From positions 203,675 to 267,674 of the forward strand of contig JALUTQ010000006.1 in the NCBI GenBank assembly GCA_032718865.1: DNA of 64,000 nt. Direction: 5' to 3'. This stretch comes from Tilletia caries (lineage: Eukaryota > Basidiomycota > Exobasidiomycetes > Tilletiales > Tilletiaceae). A program made the position numbers and the translations under genes. The notes under the pieces are model-generated. The model made no database searches, had not been told where the DNA came from, and worked only from the letters and a program-made list of their open reading frames with translations. Of the stretch, positions 30,147 to 40,339 are shown in pieces. The stretch's first letter is position 1. Each line of letters opens with the position of its first letter.

Positions 30147-32552
30147 TCACTCAGGCGCAGGACTCGCTCGAGGCGTCCACCTGATCTGCCGCAGCCGATC
30201 AAGCGCAATTTCCACCTCCCTCCCACGCACACCGACGTCCTGTCTCCGCTGTCTCTTCCGATCCTCCTCCGTCCCCTCCCGCGTCCCCGTCCGCGTCGGC
30301 GTCCGCGTCGCACCAAATGCAGAAGGGGAGCCTTGATGAAGGGAGGAGGGATGCCCGCGTTTGCCCAGAAGCGTATCGCCTAAGCGAGAGGAGACCTTCC
30401 CTCCCTTCCCTGAAGTCCGCTCCAACAAGAGCCGTCCAGCAGGTGAGAGAGTAGCAGCACTGCTCCGCGGAGTAGAAGACGAGCCCAAACCCGCCGAGGT
30501 CCTGCTCTTCCTCAACCCACCCGTATACCGCGCCTGGCCATACGGCGTCCCGTCGTCTTGTGGCTTGGGCGTCTGCTGGGCCGTCTTGGATCGGGAGGAC
30601 TGTTGAGCGAGACGGCGGCCGATTTGGTCGCGTCGTGGTGCTGGAGGAACGCGAAAGGAGCCGTCGTACACTACAGAGGAAATCAAGCGGGTGTTCAGCA
30701 CGAGCGCAAACCCCTGGTATCACGAGCGCAAACCCCTGGTATCATGAAGGGGGACAGAAAACTCACCCTCCTCCGTCTCCTCCTTCGTCCGCGGCTGCAC
30801 AGGCACATGATCCCGACCCCACCGCTTAAGCTCGTCCACCCTCCTCTCCCCATCCTCATCAAACACCTCCAGCCCCAGCCGGCGTCGAAAGGCGACGTCG
30901 GCCCCGATGGAGTCGAGGTAGTCGCCCAGTACCGACTCGTCGCGCGGGGTCTGTGCTAAGGGGGTCACGAAGCCGTAGCCGTTCACGCGCGGGGATGCGA
31001 AGGCTGCTGAGGAGAAGTCGAGCGAATCGTCGAGCGTGTTATCTCCTGCATGCGATGCGCCGTCCGCTGTGCCTAGTTGAAAGAGATGAATCAAAATGGG
31101 AATGTTCGTATACAAAGCGGGGAGGGTGAATGACTCACTCTGTGGTCGACCCGCGATGGCAGCATCTATGCGACTACTGGAAGGCGAATCTGGCCCACGC
31201 GACAGTCCAGCCTCACTTCGAAGGGCACTATCACTCCCGTCCAAATCAGGCATCCGAAGCGCATTCAGTCGAATCCCCGGCTTCTCAGCCTTCACTTTCC
31301 GCGCAGTATTCGACTTAGCAGGGTTTGCGCCTGACGATGATGCTGCGGGCGGTAGGCTGGAGGTACTGCGGTCGTAGGTGTTGATGTTTGCGTCCGGTCC
31401 AAAGTGGAAGGCGTTGCGTGCGGTGAAGCGCCAGGAGGGGAAGCTGGCGGGGCGGGTGTCTTCTACTGGTCTGAGAGCGGCGTCGGGATCGAAGTTGGGA
31501 TCCTCCTTGTCTGGGTCAGCAGTTCCTTCCTGTCCTTCCGAGGTGGAGGGCCCAGCCTCGATGAGAAGCTGTCGCTCCTTTCCCTTGAGCTTCTTCTTGA
31601 AGTTGGGGTCGGACTCGAGGGCGGCGGCGATGGCCAATCTCTGACCGTGATGCGCCTCCAGCCGGCCCTTCTCCTCAGCCACGATGCGTTTCTGATTGGC
31701 CGTCTGCTCCGCCTGATAGGCCCACGCATAGCGCTCCCTTCGCTTCATGGCATTAAGCTGAAGCAGGCGGGAGAACGAAGCGTTGTCCTCGGAGGTATAT
31801 GCGCGTTGGAAGGCTGTGAGGCTGAGGGACGTATCGGCCGGAGGACGCAGCTGCCGTTCGTCGTCGAGGGTGGACTGGCCCGCTTCGGACTGCGCATAGC
31901 GGGAAGGACCCGCGGTGGAGCGGGTGTCCGGGTAGCGAGAGTACGGCGTTGGGACTGTACCCTGCGCGAGCGAGCGGAGCGGGGTCTGGTCGTCGTCCCA
32001 GCCGCGCTGTCCGAGCGCTGGCCGTCGTGGAGTCGAGGCTGCGCTGGGTGCCGGTGAGGGAGAGGGGCCTGGTACGCGGCCCACCCTCGGGAGCGGAGTG
32101 CGAGTGGGAGTGGGAGTGGGAGTGCTGCGCGCCCGAGCAGGGGTCAGCGACGCTGCCGCATTGGCCGCGACGACCTCGTCCGCCCTGCGCTCCGCCCTGA
32201 CAAGGGCCCTGACAGTAGCCTCGATCCAGTCCTCCTTCCCACTCTGGAGCGCGTCCAGGTACTCGTTCTCCGCCCTGAGGCGGTCGAGGTCTGGGAAGAA
32301 GTCGCGCTGGATGATGGAGGAGACGGAGTGGATGTAGTGCTCCTCGGCGAGCACGCTCTGTCCGCGCAGACTGACTCCGCCGGCGTCGGACGGGGACCCA
32401 GCATGAGCATGAGCATGAGCATGAGCATGAGCATGAGCATGAGCATGAGCATGAGCATGAGCAGGGCGAAGCAGCGCCTTTGACGATGCCATCTCACCAG
32501 TCACAGCTAGTACTGGCTCTGAGGCCGAGCTCATCGACAGCGAGCGCGGCAT
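30147..32552 (-). CDS. ESS2: ESS2/DGCR14-type nuclear protein (spliceosome-associated)
   Basis: Three exons, 31139-32552, 30767-31072 and 30147-30670, give 747 residues. Characteristic ESS2 blocks are YIHSVSSIIQRDFFPDLDRLRAENEYLDAL near the N-terminus, LTAFQRAYTSEDNASFSRLL, and a following Arg/Lys/Glu helix (MKRRERYAWAYQAEQ). WRFTARNAFHFGPDAN and the C-terminal region follow. The family is nuclear and copurifies with the C-complex spliceosome. The N-terminus contains ten His-Ala dipeptides encoded by a perfect hexamer repeat, and a Pro/Thr-rich insert follows. The first ATG (32552) was used; 32534 is an alternative. The second intron carries two exact 22-bp repeats. It is divergent from the DCAF11-like gene. 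Confidence 0.9.
30699..30742. repeat. Exact 22-bp tandem duplication inside an ESS2 intron
   Basis: The unit CACGAGCGCAAACCCCTGGT(AT) occurs twice head to tail at 30699-30720 and 30721-30742, within the intron between exons 2 and 3. Confidence 0.95.
32401..32462. repeat. (GCATGA)10 hexamer array coding for His-Ala repeats
   Basis: Ten perfect copies in the first ESS2 exon. On the coding strand they read CAT GCT as alternating His-Ala. Slippage would change length in two-residue steps without a frameshift. Confidence 0.95.
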
Positions 32553-32770
32553 CGAGTTGGAGGGCCTCGCTGTTACGCACGTAAGTTACGTAAGGAGCAA
32601 AAAGGCTCCGCTCCACCTCCACCTTCCCCCAGCTGGACCCCGGATCCCGATCAAGGCATAGGCGCGGGCCAGAATCCAGATTGAGGTCAGCATCGCCATC
32701 GCCATCGCCATCGCCATCAGCAGCAGCGACAGCAGCGAGGTTGGCGGCGACGAGCACGAGCACGAGCACG
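32553..32770. promoter_or_regulatory. Shared promoter of ESS2 and the DCAF11-like gene
   Basis: The start codons are 218 bp apart. The segment has a (CATCGC)n tract (32690-32718) and (CAGCAG/CGAGCA)n repeats just before the DCAF11 ATG. A near-palindrome, ACGTAAGTTACGT, lies at about 32578-32591. No TATA box is evident. Confidence 0.45.
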
Positions 32771-32773
32771 ATG

Positions 32774-32804
<31 letters not shown>

Positions 32805-35800
32805 CCTGCGACCGCGCCATCGACCGCGCCCCGGAAGCGCATCAGCCAGCCAGCACCGACAGCGCTAGCATCCCATCAACACTCCCCAGCGCACACCCAG
32901 CATTCGCAGAGCAACAGCAAGAGCATGACCCCGACCCCGACCCCGACTCATTCGTAGATGCCGACGAAGGCCAGGACGAAAATCCCGACGGCGGAGATGA
33001 AGAAGATGACCACGGCGACAATGCTCGCCATTTCCTCCTCAACGCCGCATACGAGTTCGGCGGAGACGACGACGACGAAGACTTCTACGCCGCAGAGGAC
33101 GACATCGACGAAGACATCGACGAGGACGACGACATCGATATCGACGACGACCACCCCGACGTTCAGGAGTTCATCTCCCGCCTCACTGCCGGTCAGGCCC
33201 AAGACGGCGACGATGATGACGACGACGAGGACGACGACGACGACGAGGACGACGACGACGACGAGGATGTGGAAGAGGAGGGGGAACAGGAGGACGAAGA
33301 TGCGGAAGCCGGCGCTGCTCAGCCCGGAAATGCTCGAGCTCCCCTCATGGCCACCGTCGAGATCAACGGAACCCAGCAAGAAATGGGCCTGCTCGGTCAG
33401 TTCACAGCTGACTGATCATGCATACATTTCCCCCCTCTCAGCAGCTCACCTCCTGACCTTCCGATTCCCGCAGAACTCCTCGCCGCACTCACCCAAACTC
33501 GCGGCGCTGGCGGTCTCTCGGCCATCGCTGTACGCACCCTGCGCCAGATCGCAGCTAGCACAGCCCAAGTGCCCGGCGCAAGGAGAGCCGCTACCGTCAA
33601 CAACAACGGGGACGACGATGATGAGGATCTCTACGACGATGATGATGACGACGACTATTACGACGAGGAGGATGATGACCAGCCGATGACCTTCCTTGGC
33701 CATGCCCGGTCACAGAATGTGAGTGATGCGCGTTTCATCCTGTGTATATGCAGATTCTGAGAGCTCACATGGACTCATCACTCACAGGCTCGACCAAAGA
33801 TGACCGATCGATGGGAGAAGATCACCGAGCCTGTGACCGCAGGAGTCGAGCTTCTCATGAGTGGCGACTTCGGTCAGGTACGTCGCCCTCCCAGCCCCGA
33901 CATATCCCGCATACATGCATGTTTACTGGCTCTTTCGCCCCCCTCACAGCCTCCCTCCCGGCCCACAGATGCTCCCAGGAGCAACTTCGCTCCGTCCCGG
34001 AACCTGCACGGCATTCTCAGCGCTCATAAGACATCTACTCGGCCATTGGCCAGATCGAAGCTTTCGGTACGCTGCCAATTGCACCTCCTCCCGAAAAACG
34101 ATCATTGCCCTTCACTTCGTTTGACTGACCACTTGCGTGTAATCGGATCGTAGCACTACGTGCCTAACAGTGCAGGGGTTGAGGTAGCGAGATATGACGA
34201 TCGCTGCTACTGTGGGCAATACTCCGAAGGTACGATGCGATGGCCTGTCTCCATTGCCTTCTTTGGCAGCAGGCGAAACTGACGCGTCTCATGCTTCCAC
34301 CCCGCATTAGATTCGACATTCTTCTACTCCTGTACAAAGAGCTTCATGCTGCATGTGAGTGTCAGAACCCGCCCTTTGGCGCTGGAGATCTTCAAGTAGG
34401 TTTCCATGTCTCCCGCTCATGCTGAATGCAATCGTCATCCTTCCGCAGATGTACGACACCACCATGCCGCAACCGCCGCTCTCCTCCGTCGCCCGTCACG
34501 GCTTCGGGCATAGGTACCGCGCCTCCGGCTCCCAAATAACCAGCCTCCGCACGATCAAGTCCATCAAGTGCCGCGAGGGCCAATGGACGATCACCGACGC
34601 CAACCTGAGCCCAGACAACCGGTTCATGATCTACAGCTCCATCACGCCGTATGTGCATCTGGTGCCCACTGGGCTGGGGGACGTCCAGGAGGGCTTTGTG
34701 GACCATGGCGAGGTTGATTCGGATGAGGATGTGGTCGACCCGGATAACCCGGCGCATAGTGCTCGGCAGGTCCAGCTTGATTTTAGTGCGCCGGGGAGTC
34801 GGAGGGGGTGGTATGGCGGTGGCTCGGTGAGTTCACGAGCTCCTTCAAGTACCGAGCCTTGTTCCTGTTTGAACCTCACAGTCTTGACGATTTTTTTTTT
34901 TTTTAATCTCGATTCCTACCAGCTCTGGTCGATTCGCTTCTCGGGAGATTCTCGGGAGATCGTGGCTGGAGCGGGAAGCGGCGACATTGCTGTCTACGAT
35001 ATCGAGGCGCGCCGGCAGACGCTGCGAGTGTCGGGCCACGCAGACGATGTGAATGCTGTTGCTTTTGCGGACCGGGGCAGTGGTAACGTGCTGATCAGTG
35101 GGAGCGACGATAGCTACGTCAAGGTCTGGTGCGTAGAAACCGGTTTCCACTCTTGGTCAATGTTCGTTTTCGCTGATTTCCATCATTCAAATACTTCCAC
35201 AGGGACCGGCGATCGCTCCACCACGGCAAGCCTGCCGGAGTCCTCGTCGGCCACACGGAGGGAGTAACCTACGTCTCCCCCAAGGGCGACGGGCGGTACT
35301 GTGTCTCGAACGGGAAAGACCAGTGCGCGAAGCTGTGGGATTTGAGACAGATGCATTCGGGGGGCGACTTTGAGCGGATGATGAGGGCAGAGCGGAGTTC
35401 GAGAGGGTATGGGATTCCTGGGTTTGATTATCGGACGGATGTGGTGCGTCTCGCCCGTTTTCTCAGCAGGAGCTACTGTACGCGACGATAAGCTGACTCT
35501 CATGTTTGATTGGGTCCACTTCGCAGTATCACGCCCCGGCATACGAGACTCGTCCGGATGACTGCTCGCTGATGACGTTCCGCGGTCATGCAGTCATGCA
35601 GACGCTCATTCGCTGCCACTTCAGCCCCGAAGCGACGACGGGCCAGAAGTACATCTACTCCGGGTCGACGGATGGTCTGATCCATGTGAGCAACCGAGAC
35701 GCTTCTTCTTCTCTTCCCTTTGCCCTCTCATAGCGATGTGATACTGACCCCTGGGTTGCTATTTTCTGGATTCCTCAGATCTGGTCTCTGGACGGTCGCG

Positions 35801-36337
35801 TAGTAGAAGTGATCGACCGAAGCAAGACCCTCCCACTCGTAGCGGACCCCGTGGCCGGCGCCGGCGCTTCCTCCGCGCCTGACTTTGAGCTCGACGTCGA
35901 CATGGACGAATCGGCGGCTGAGTCGCTGACGTATGACGGCTTTGAGGGTCGGTATCGGCCGGTGCATAATGCGTCGAGAAAGGGGCCGACTTGTGTGAGG
36001 GATGTGAGCTGGCATAGTTATGAGCCTAGTATGATGAGCACTTCGTGGGGTGCGAATGGTCGAGGTAGTGAGTTGATCACTCGCTTTTGCTTTCAGCATT
36101 CAGACGTACTGAACTGGATCGCTCTCTCATCGACCGTTTCTCTCTCTTTTCCTCTAGGCATCGCAAAGCATGTAAGTCACCTGACAGATGAGAGACAGCT
36201 TTCTTGTCTGCGTGCCATCATAGACTGACCAAGTATGCAAACTTCTGATCCTCCCACAGGAATGGAAAGACTTCGGCAAGCAAGGGCTTTCCTTCGAAGA
36301 CGCGCTCGAGAAGGGCAGACTGGAAGCCTTGCGCTGA
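32771..36337 (+). CDS. DCAF11/WDR23-like WD40 protein (CUL4-DDB1 adaptor type)
   Basis: Thirteen exons: 32771-33395, 33474-33718, 33788-33877, 33950-34066, 34154-34229, 34313-34356, 34449-34826, 34923-35128, 35203-35443, 35527-35685, 35779-36064, 36158-36171 and 36260-36337. Phases close to 852 residues. The N-terminal 200 residues are acidic, with long Asp/Glu runs. RYDDRCYCGQYSE, DSTFFYSCTKSFMLHMYDT and later LWSIRFSGDSREIVAGAGSGDIAVYD, VLISGSDDSYVKVWD and CVSNGKDQCAKLWDLR form WD40 blades. The RPDDCSLMTFRGHAVMQTLIRC block is typical of the DCAF11/LEC14B group. Such proteins present substrates to CUL4 ubiquitin ligase. The target is unknown. Exon 12 is only 14 nt. The ATG at 32771 is the first in frame. 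Confidence 0.9.
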
Positions 36338-36754
36338 TCGAAGGGCTCGGCAGCGGAACGTTCTGTGGCTCTATGACTGTACGATCCTCTTCTTTGTAAA
36401 ACATGGATTCGCCAGCGAACCGTTGCATCATAATGACAGCTTCCCCACTCCCCGTTCTCATCTGTACACATGCGTTCGTTGTGTATCGTGATTGGAACGC
36501 ATCTCCTTCGTGAACGGCATGCCGGCCCGCTCTCGCCGTTCCCTTCTTTGGGATTCGGAGCGACCAACAACGCGCGGGAACTTGGAGCTTGAAACGCTTT
36601 TAACCACAACGCAGCTCGGATCGCGACTGGCTGCGATACGCGTCCTTGCATCCGAACAACACGCCGAGGGACATCGACGGGAAGAGCAGTGAAGCAACGC
36701 GCATCCGTGCATCCGCGCATCCGCACACCCCCAGCCAGCCAGCCACAGCCCAAC

Positions 36755-38405
36755 ATGCCCGCGGTGCGCTTCGACATGACCTACCCGCAGCGCGAAGGCT
36801 TCACCCGCCAGATCATCAAGGACATCGACATCTGGGCCTACACCATGCCGCTGCCGGAGGGCGAGAGCCAGTACGGCCCGCCCATGACGCGCAGGGTCGA
36901 CAATGACTACGTGAACGCGACGCGTCTACTTCAGCTCACGCGTCTTAACCCCAGCCAGCGCGCGCGGGAGCTGGCCGTGCAGCCGACGATTATCATACGT
37001 GGAGGCCTTAACAACATCCAGGGGACGTGGTGAGTTTCCTCCCTTACATGTCTGAACCACGTCTTCATGCGCGCCTCCCTCTCTTCTGCTTAGCTGACTC
37101 AGTGCAACGTAATTCCTTCCCGTTTCTCCATCTGCGCCGTGGTCTGACAGGGTCCCTCTCGAGCGCGCCAAGGAGCTCGCCAAAAGATACGAGATCGAGC
37201 AGATTCTCGAGCCAATTCTCTTCGATCCCGATCAAGCTCCCAAGGACTTCGTCGATGAGCGCCAGCATCCTCAGCACACAGCGCCAAAGAGGAAGTTACC
37301 AGCGACACCCACAACGCCGGCAACTCCTGCCACTGATGCTGCTGCTCCAACCCCCCGGGTTGCTTCTACTCCCGCACCTTCCGGACGCCGAACTGGAACC
37401 ACAGCTGGACGTAGTTCAGAACCGGGAGCACGCGCGAAGGGCAAGGCGGCTGTCGCAGCTGCCGCCCAGGCGCTAGCGTCTTCCACAGCAAAATCAGCCC
37501 CATCCAGTCCTGCCGCCCGACAGTCCGACACCAAACTGGGCAAGCGGAAGTTCGGCGCAATGGACTCTACGGGCCCCTCACCTTTCCCCACGCCTGCAGA
37601 TGGTCGTCCTCAGCAGGTCGAGATTGCGTCCTGGACCGCTCGCTCGCAGGGCGGCGATTCGGGTCCTCAGGCCACTTGGCTCTCACGATCGGGTAGTGGC
37701 TCGGTGCCGTCGGGCAGCTCGAACGGCGATGCTTCCATAGCCAAGACGGCGGCGATAGGGACGGATCTGAAGCAAGGTCTCGATGCCGCCGAACGGCTCC
37801 GTCCACGATCGCCCACGCTGTCCCAGCTGCAGAGTATGCTGCAATCGAACAAGCGGAGAGAGTCCAGTCCTGGCTTGCGCTCGACGGCTGCTTCTAACTC
37901 GGCTCGATCTTCGTTGAGAGGAACGGCTAACACCGCTGGACTTCCTCGGGAGAACGACCGGTCGACTGCTGGGCCCTCTTCTGCTTTCCCCAAGACGGGC
38001 TCAAGCTCATCCTGGTCCGCCGACATTGGCTCATATTCTACCTTCTCCGGATCCAACCCGTCCGTGCTGAATGGCGGGCCATCCCATCCCAGCCACTCGT
38101 CGTCGTCGTCCTCGACCCTGTCCGTGCACGACCCGACGACATGGGACAGCAAGTACGTCGCCGCCTTCGGTCGGAGCCGGGGCTGGAACGAGCAACGCGT
38201 GCTGTCCAAGCTGCGGGATAGCGACATCGATGGAACCTTATTGCTCAGTCTCGACCTGAATCAGCAGAGCGTCTTCGTGCTCGATCGGTGCGGGATCACC
38301 GTGCCTGGCGACCAGATGCGGATCATCCAGGCCGCACAGTTCTTGAGGGAGATCTACCCTACGGGACCCGAACATCGTCTCTTCGGCCAGGCACCCAATG
38401 CTTAA
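36755..38405 (+). CDS. APSES-domain transcription factor with C-terminal SAM-like domain
   Basis: Two exons, 36755-37029 and 37151-38405, encode 509 residues. The N-terminal 130 residues form a KilA-N/APSES DNA-binding domain: MTRRVDNDYVNATRLLQLT, IIRGGLNNIQGTWVPLERAKELAKRY and LEPILFDP. The APSES DNA-contact wing with GTWVPLERA is intact. The middle is Ala/Thr/Ser/Pro-rich with KRKLP and KRKFG basic patches that may be nuclear signals. The last 75 residues (FGRSRGWNEQRVLSKLRDSDIDGTLLLSL, then GITVPGDQMRIIQAAQFL) resemble a SAM domain, suggesting oligomerisation. APSES factors regulate cell cycle or morphogenesis in fungi. No ankyrin repeats are present, so it is not an Mbp1/Swi4 orthologue. 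The SAM call is less certain than the APSES call. Confidence 0.87.
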
Positions 38406-38933
38406 GAACGGGGGCACGCGCGCGCAGCCAAGAGCATGCGATTGGCGCCATCTACAGCCAGTCCCCTCGATTATCGTCTCTTCCCCAATCAATTCGTCTT
38501 GCAATGACCTGCTTCAAGGACCAGCAGCCAAGCATATGTTCCATTTCCCAGGCACGCCTTCAAACCATCTCGCCGCGGGATTTTATCGTCCAGGATCCTC
38601 CAAGTCCTTTTCTCCCTTCCTCTTCTTTTTTTTTCGGCCTTCGTCCCTCTTCCACTCCGCGTCGTCTTACTACATACGACCTTACCCGCACAGTCGGCAG
38701 CCACAACCTTATCGTTCCGGGCATTCTTCAACCGTTCTCCTGCCCGCGCTTTTCTTCCCTCTTTGTATGTCACAAGCGTCACAATTGTGCGTCAGTGTAA
38801 TAAGCAGCACTCCCTTACTCAAGGGGAAATCAATATCTCGTTGATCAAGGAAGTGAGGGTCGACTTGAGCGGCCTACCCTGCTTTGTAACCTAGCAACGG
38901 ACACCATGGTCGTCTCTGCGTCCACGTAATGAT
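38406..38933. other. 3' flanking space, no gene seen
   Basis: T- and C-rich sequence between the convergent transcription-factor and proteasome genes. ORFs are short and lack splice support or family features. It ends at the alternative terminal exon of the proteasome gene. Confidence 0.5.
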
Positions 38934-39983
38934 TCATTCCGACGAGCCGGCCGTGACTCTTGTTGGGATCCTGTGAGGATGAGCCGGGTGAAAGGTGTAT
39001 CATTGCGAAGGAAAGCATGACCATCAGTGAGAGAGAGTTCACTCCTGCATGTCGCCTGTCCCTGGGTCTGCGGATTCTGTTGCTTCTGTTGATGTCTCTG
39101 TTGCTGCTGCTGCTGCGGCCGCCGCGGAGCCGGCCGTGACTCTTGTTGGGATCCTGTGAGGATGGAAGCCAAGATAGAGAGTTTAAAGGAGGGATGTCAG
39201 CGCATGTGTTGATGAACAGGAGAGACAAGCACAAACGCACCGGTCAAAGTAGGGCTTGAGCTCGTCTCCCTCGATGATCCTGAACTTCTCTCCGGACCGC
39301 GCAGCGGCGGTGTTCAAGTCGGCATCCGCGCCCGGCCCGACAAGCGAGACGGAGATGGCATCGAGGTCGAGCTCCTTGCTCTGAGGCAGGGTGTCGCGCA
39401 GGGCTGTGAGGCCGTGGAGGAGCAAGTCGTCGAGGGAAGCCTCGGGGAACTTCTCAAAGTTGCGCTCGAGGTATGTCTTAGCACTGGCAGAGCGCGCACC
39501 GAGCGCCATGGCGACGTATTCGAGGCAATTTCCGGTTGGGCTGAATTCGAAGAGGTGGGGGCCAGCGCCGTCGACGCCGATGATGAGGAAGCCGACACCG
39601 TACGGGCGCTTGCCGTACTGCATTGTGTTGAGCTGGGCGCGGTCGGCAAGGGCGGAAGCGATGCGACTAAGAGGCAGGGGTCGGGCGTAGAGCATGCGGG
39701 AGGAGAGGGCGAGCTGGCGCATGTAGTTGGACAGCACACGGGCGTCGGAGGTGAGGCCGGCGAAGGCGATGCCGACGTGGTTGTCGACGCGGAGCATCTT
39801 GTTCTGGTAGGAGGCGAGCTCGGAGGGCGCGCGCTTGAGGGCGACGAGGACGGCGTGTGTGTTGGAGCGGAGGCCGACGACGGCGCTGCCCTGCTTGATG
39901 GCCTCCTGTGCGTATGCGATCTGCCAGATCTGCCCCTGCGGACTGAACACGGTGATGTCGGAGTCGTACGTGTTGCGGAACAT
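38934..39983 (-). CDS. PRE5: 20S proteasome subunit alpha type 1 (PSMA1/Pre5)
   Basis: The first exon (39241-39983) starts MFRNTYDSDITVFSPQGQIWQIAYAQEAIKQGS, the conserved alpha-subunit N-terminus. It continues with VGLRSNTHAVLVALKR, DNHVGIAFAGLTSDARVLSNYMRQ, RPYGVGFLIIGVD and GARSASAKTYLERNFEKF. The intron begins GTGCGT at 39240. Two acceptors in a duplicated 39-bp segment both keep frame: exon 39039-39153 gives 285 residues with an Ala/Thr-rich tail, and exon 38934-38970 gives 259 residues, close to the usual alpha-1 length. The alpha ring gates entry to the proteolytic chamber in cytosol and nucleus. A 6.84-kb transposon lies 270 bp upstream of the start codon. Confidence 0.94.
38943..39165. 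repeat. Direct duplication of the terminal-exon acceptor (two copies of about 39 bp)
   Basis: GAGCCGGCCGTGACTCTTGT and the following TGGGATCCTGTGAGGATG occur at 38943-38981 and again at 39126-39165, in the same orientation. Each copy carries a minus-strand CCTCACAG acceptor and the first codons of a terminal exon. Confidence 0.9.
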
Positions 39984-39999
39984 CGCTGCTATTCAGCGT

Positions 40000-40040
40000 G
40001 AGTGAGTGTGAGTGTGAGTGTGAGTGTGAGTGTGGGTGTG
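40000..40040. repeat. (GAGTGT)n microsatellite upstream of the proteasome gene
   Basis: Five to six copies of GAGTGT/GAGTGA begin about 20 bp upstream of the proteasome start codon, within its 5' leader. Confidence 0.85.
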
Positions 40041-40339
40041 GATGCTGGCACGGTGATGGTGATCGTGAGCAGCGACCTCGGGATGAGCTGGCGTGATGCG
40101 TCTGTGCGAAGCTGAGTGGAGAGCGAGGGAGACGCAACAGCGGAACAACGCGGGATGCAGCGAGCCCGGCCTGCTCCGAGCCAAGCTTCCCACGGCCTTC
40201 CCTTTGTGCCAACTCCCACTCGGATACATAGGAGGTAAACCACAGGATGGTATAGTCTGGTCACACCAGACCACTCCAGTCAGCTGTACGTGGTCTGGGG
40301 ACACTCGACCCGATTTTATTAGTATCTGGACAACCCCAA

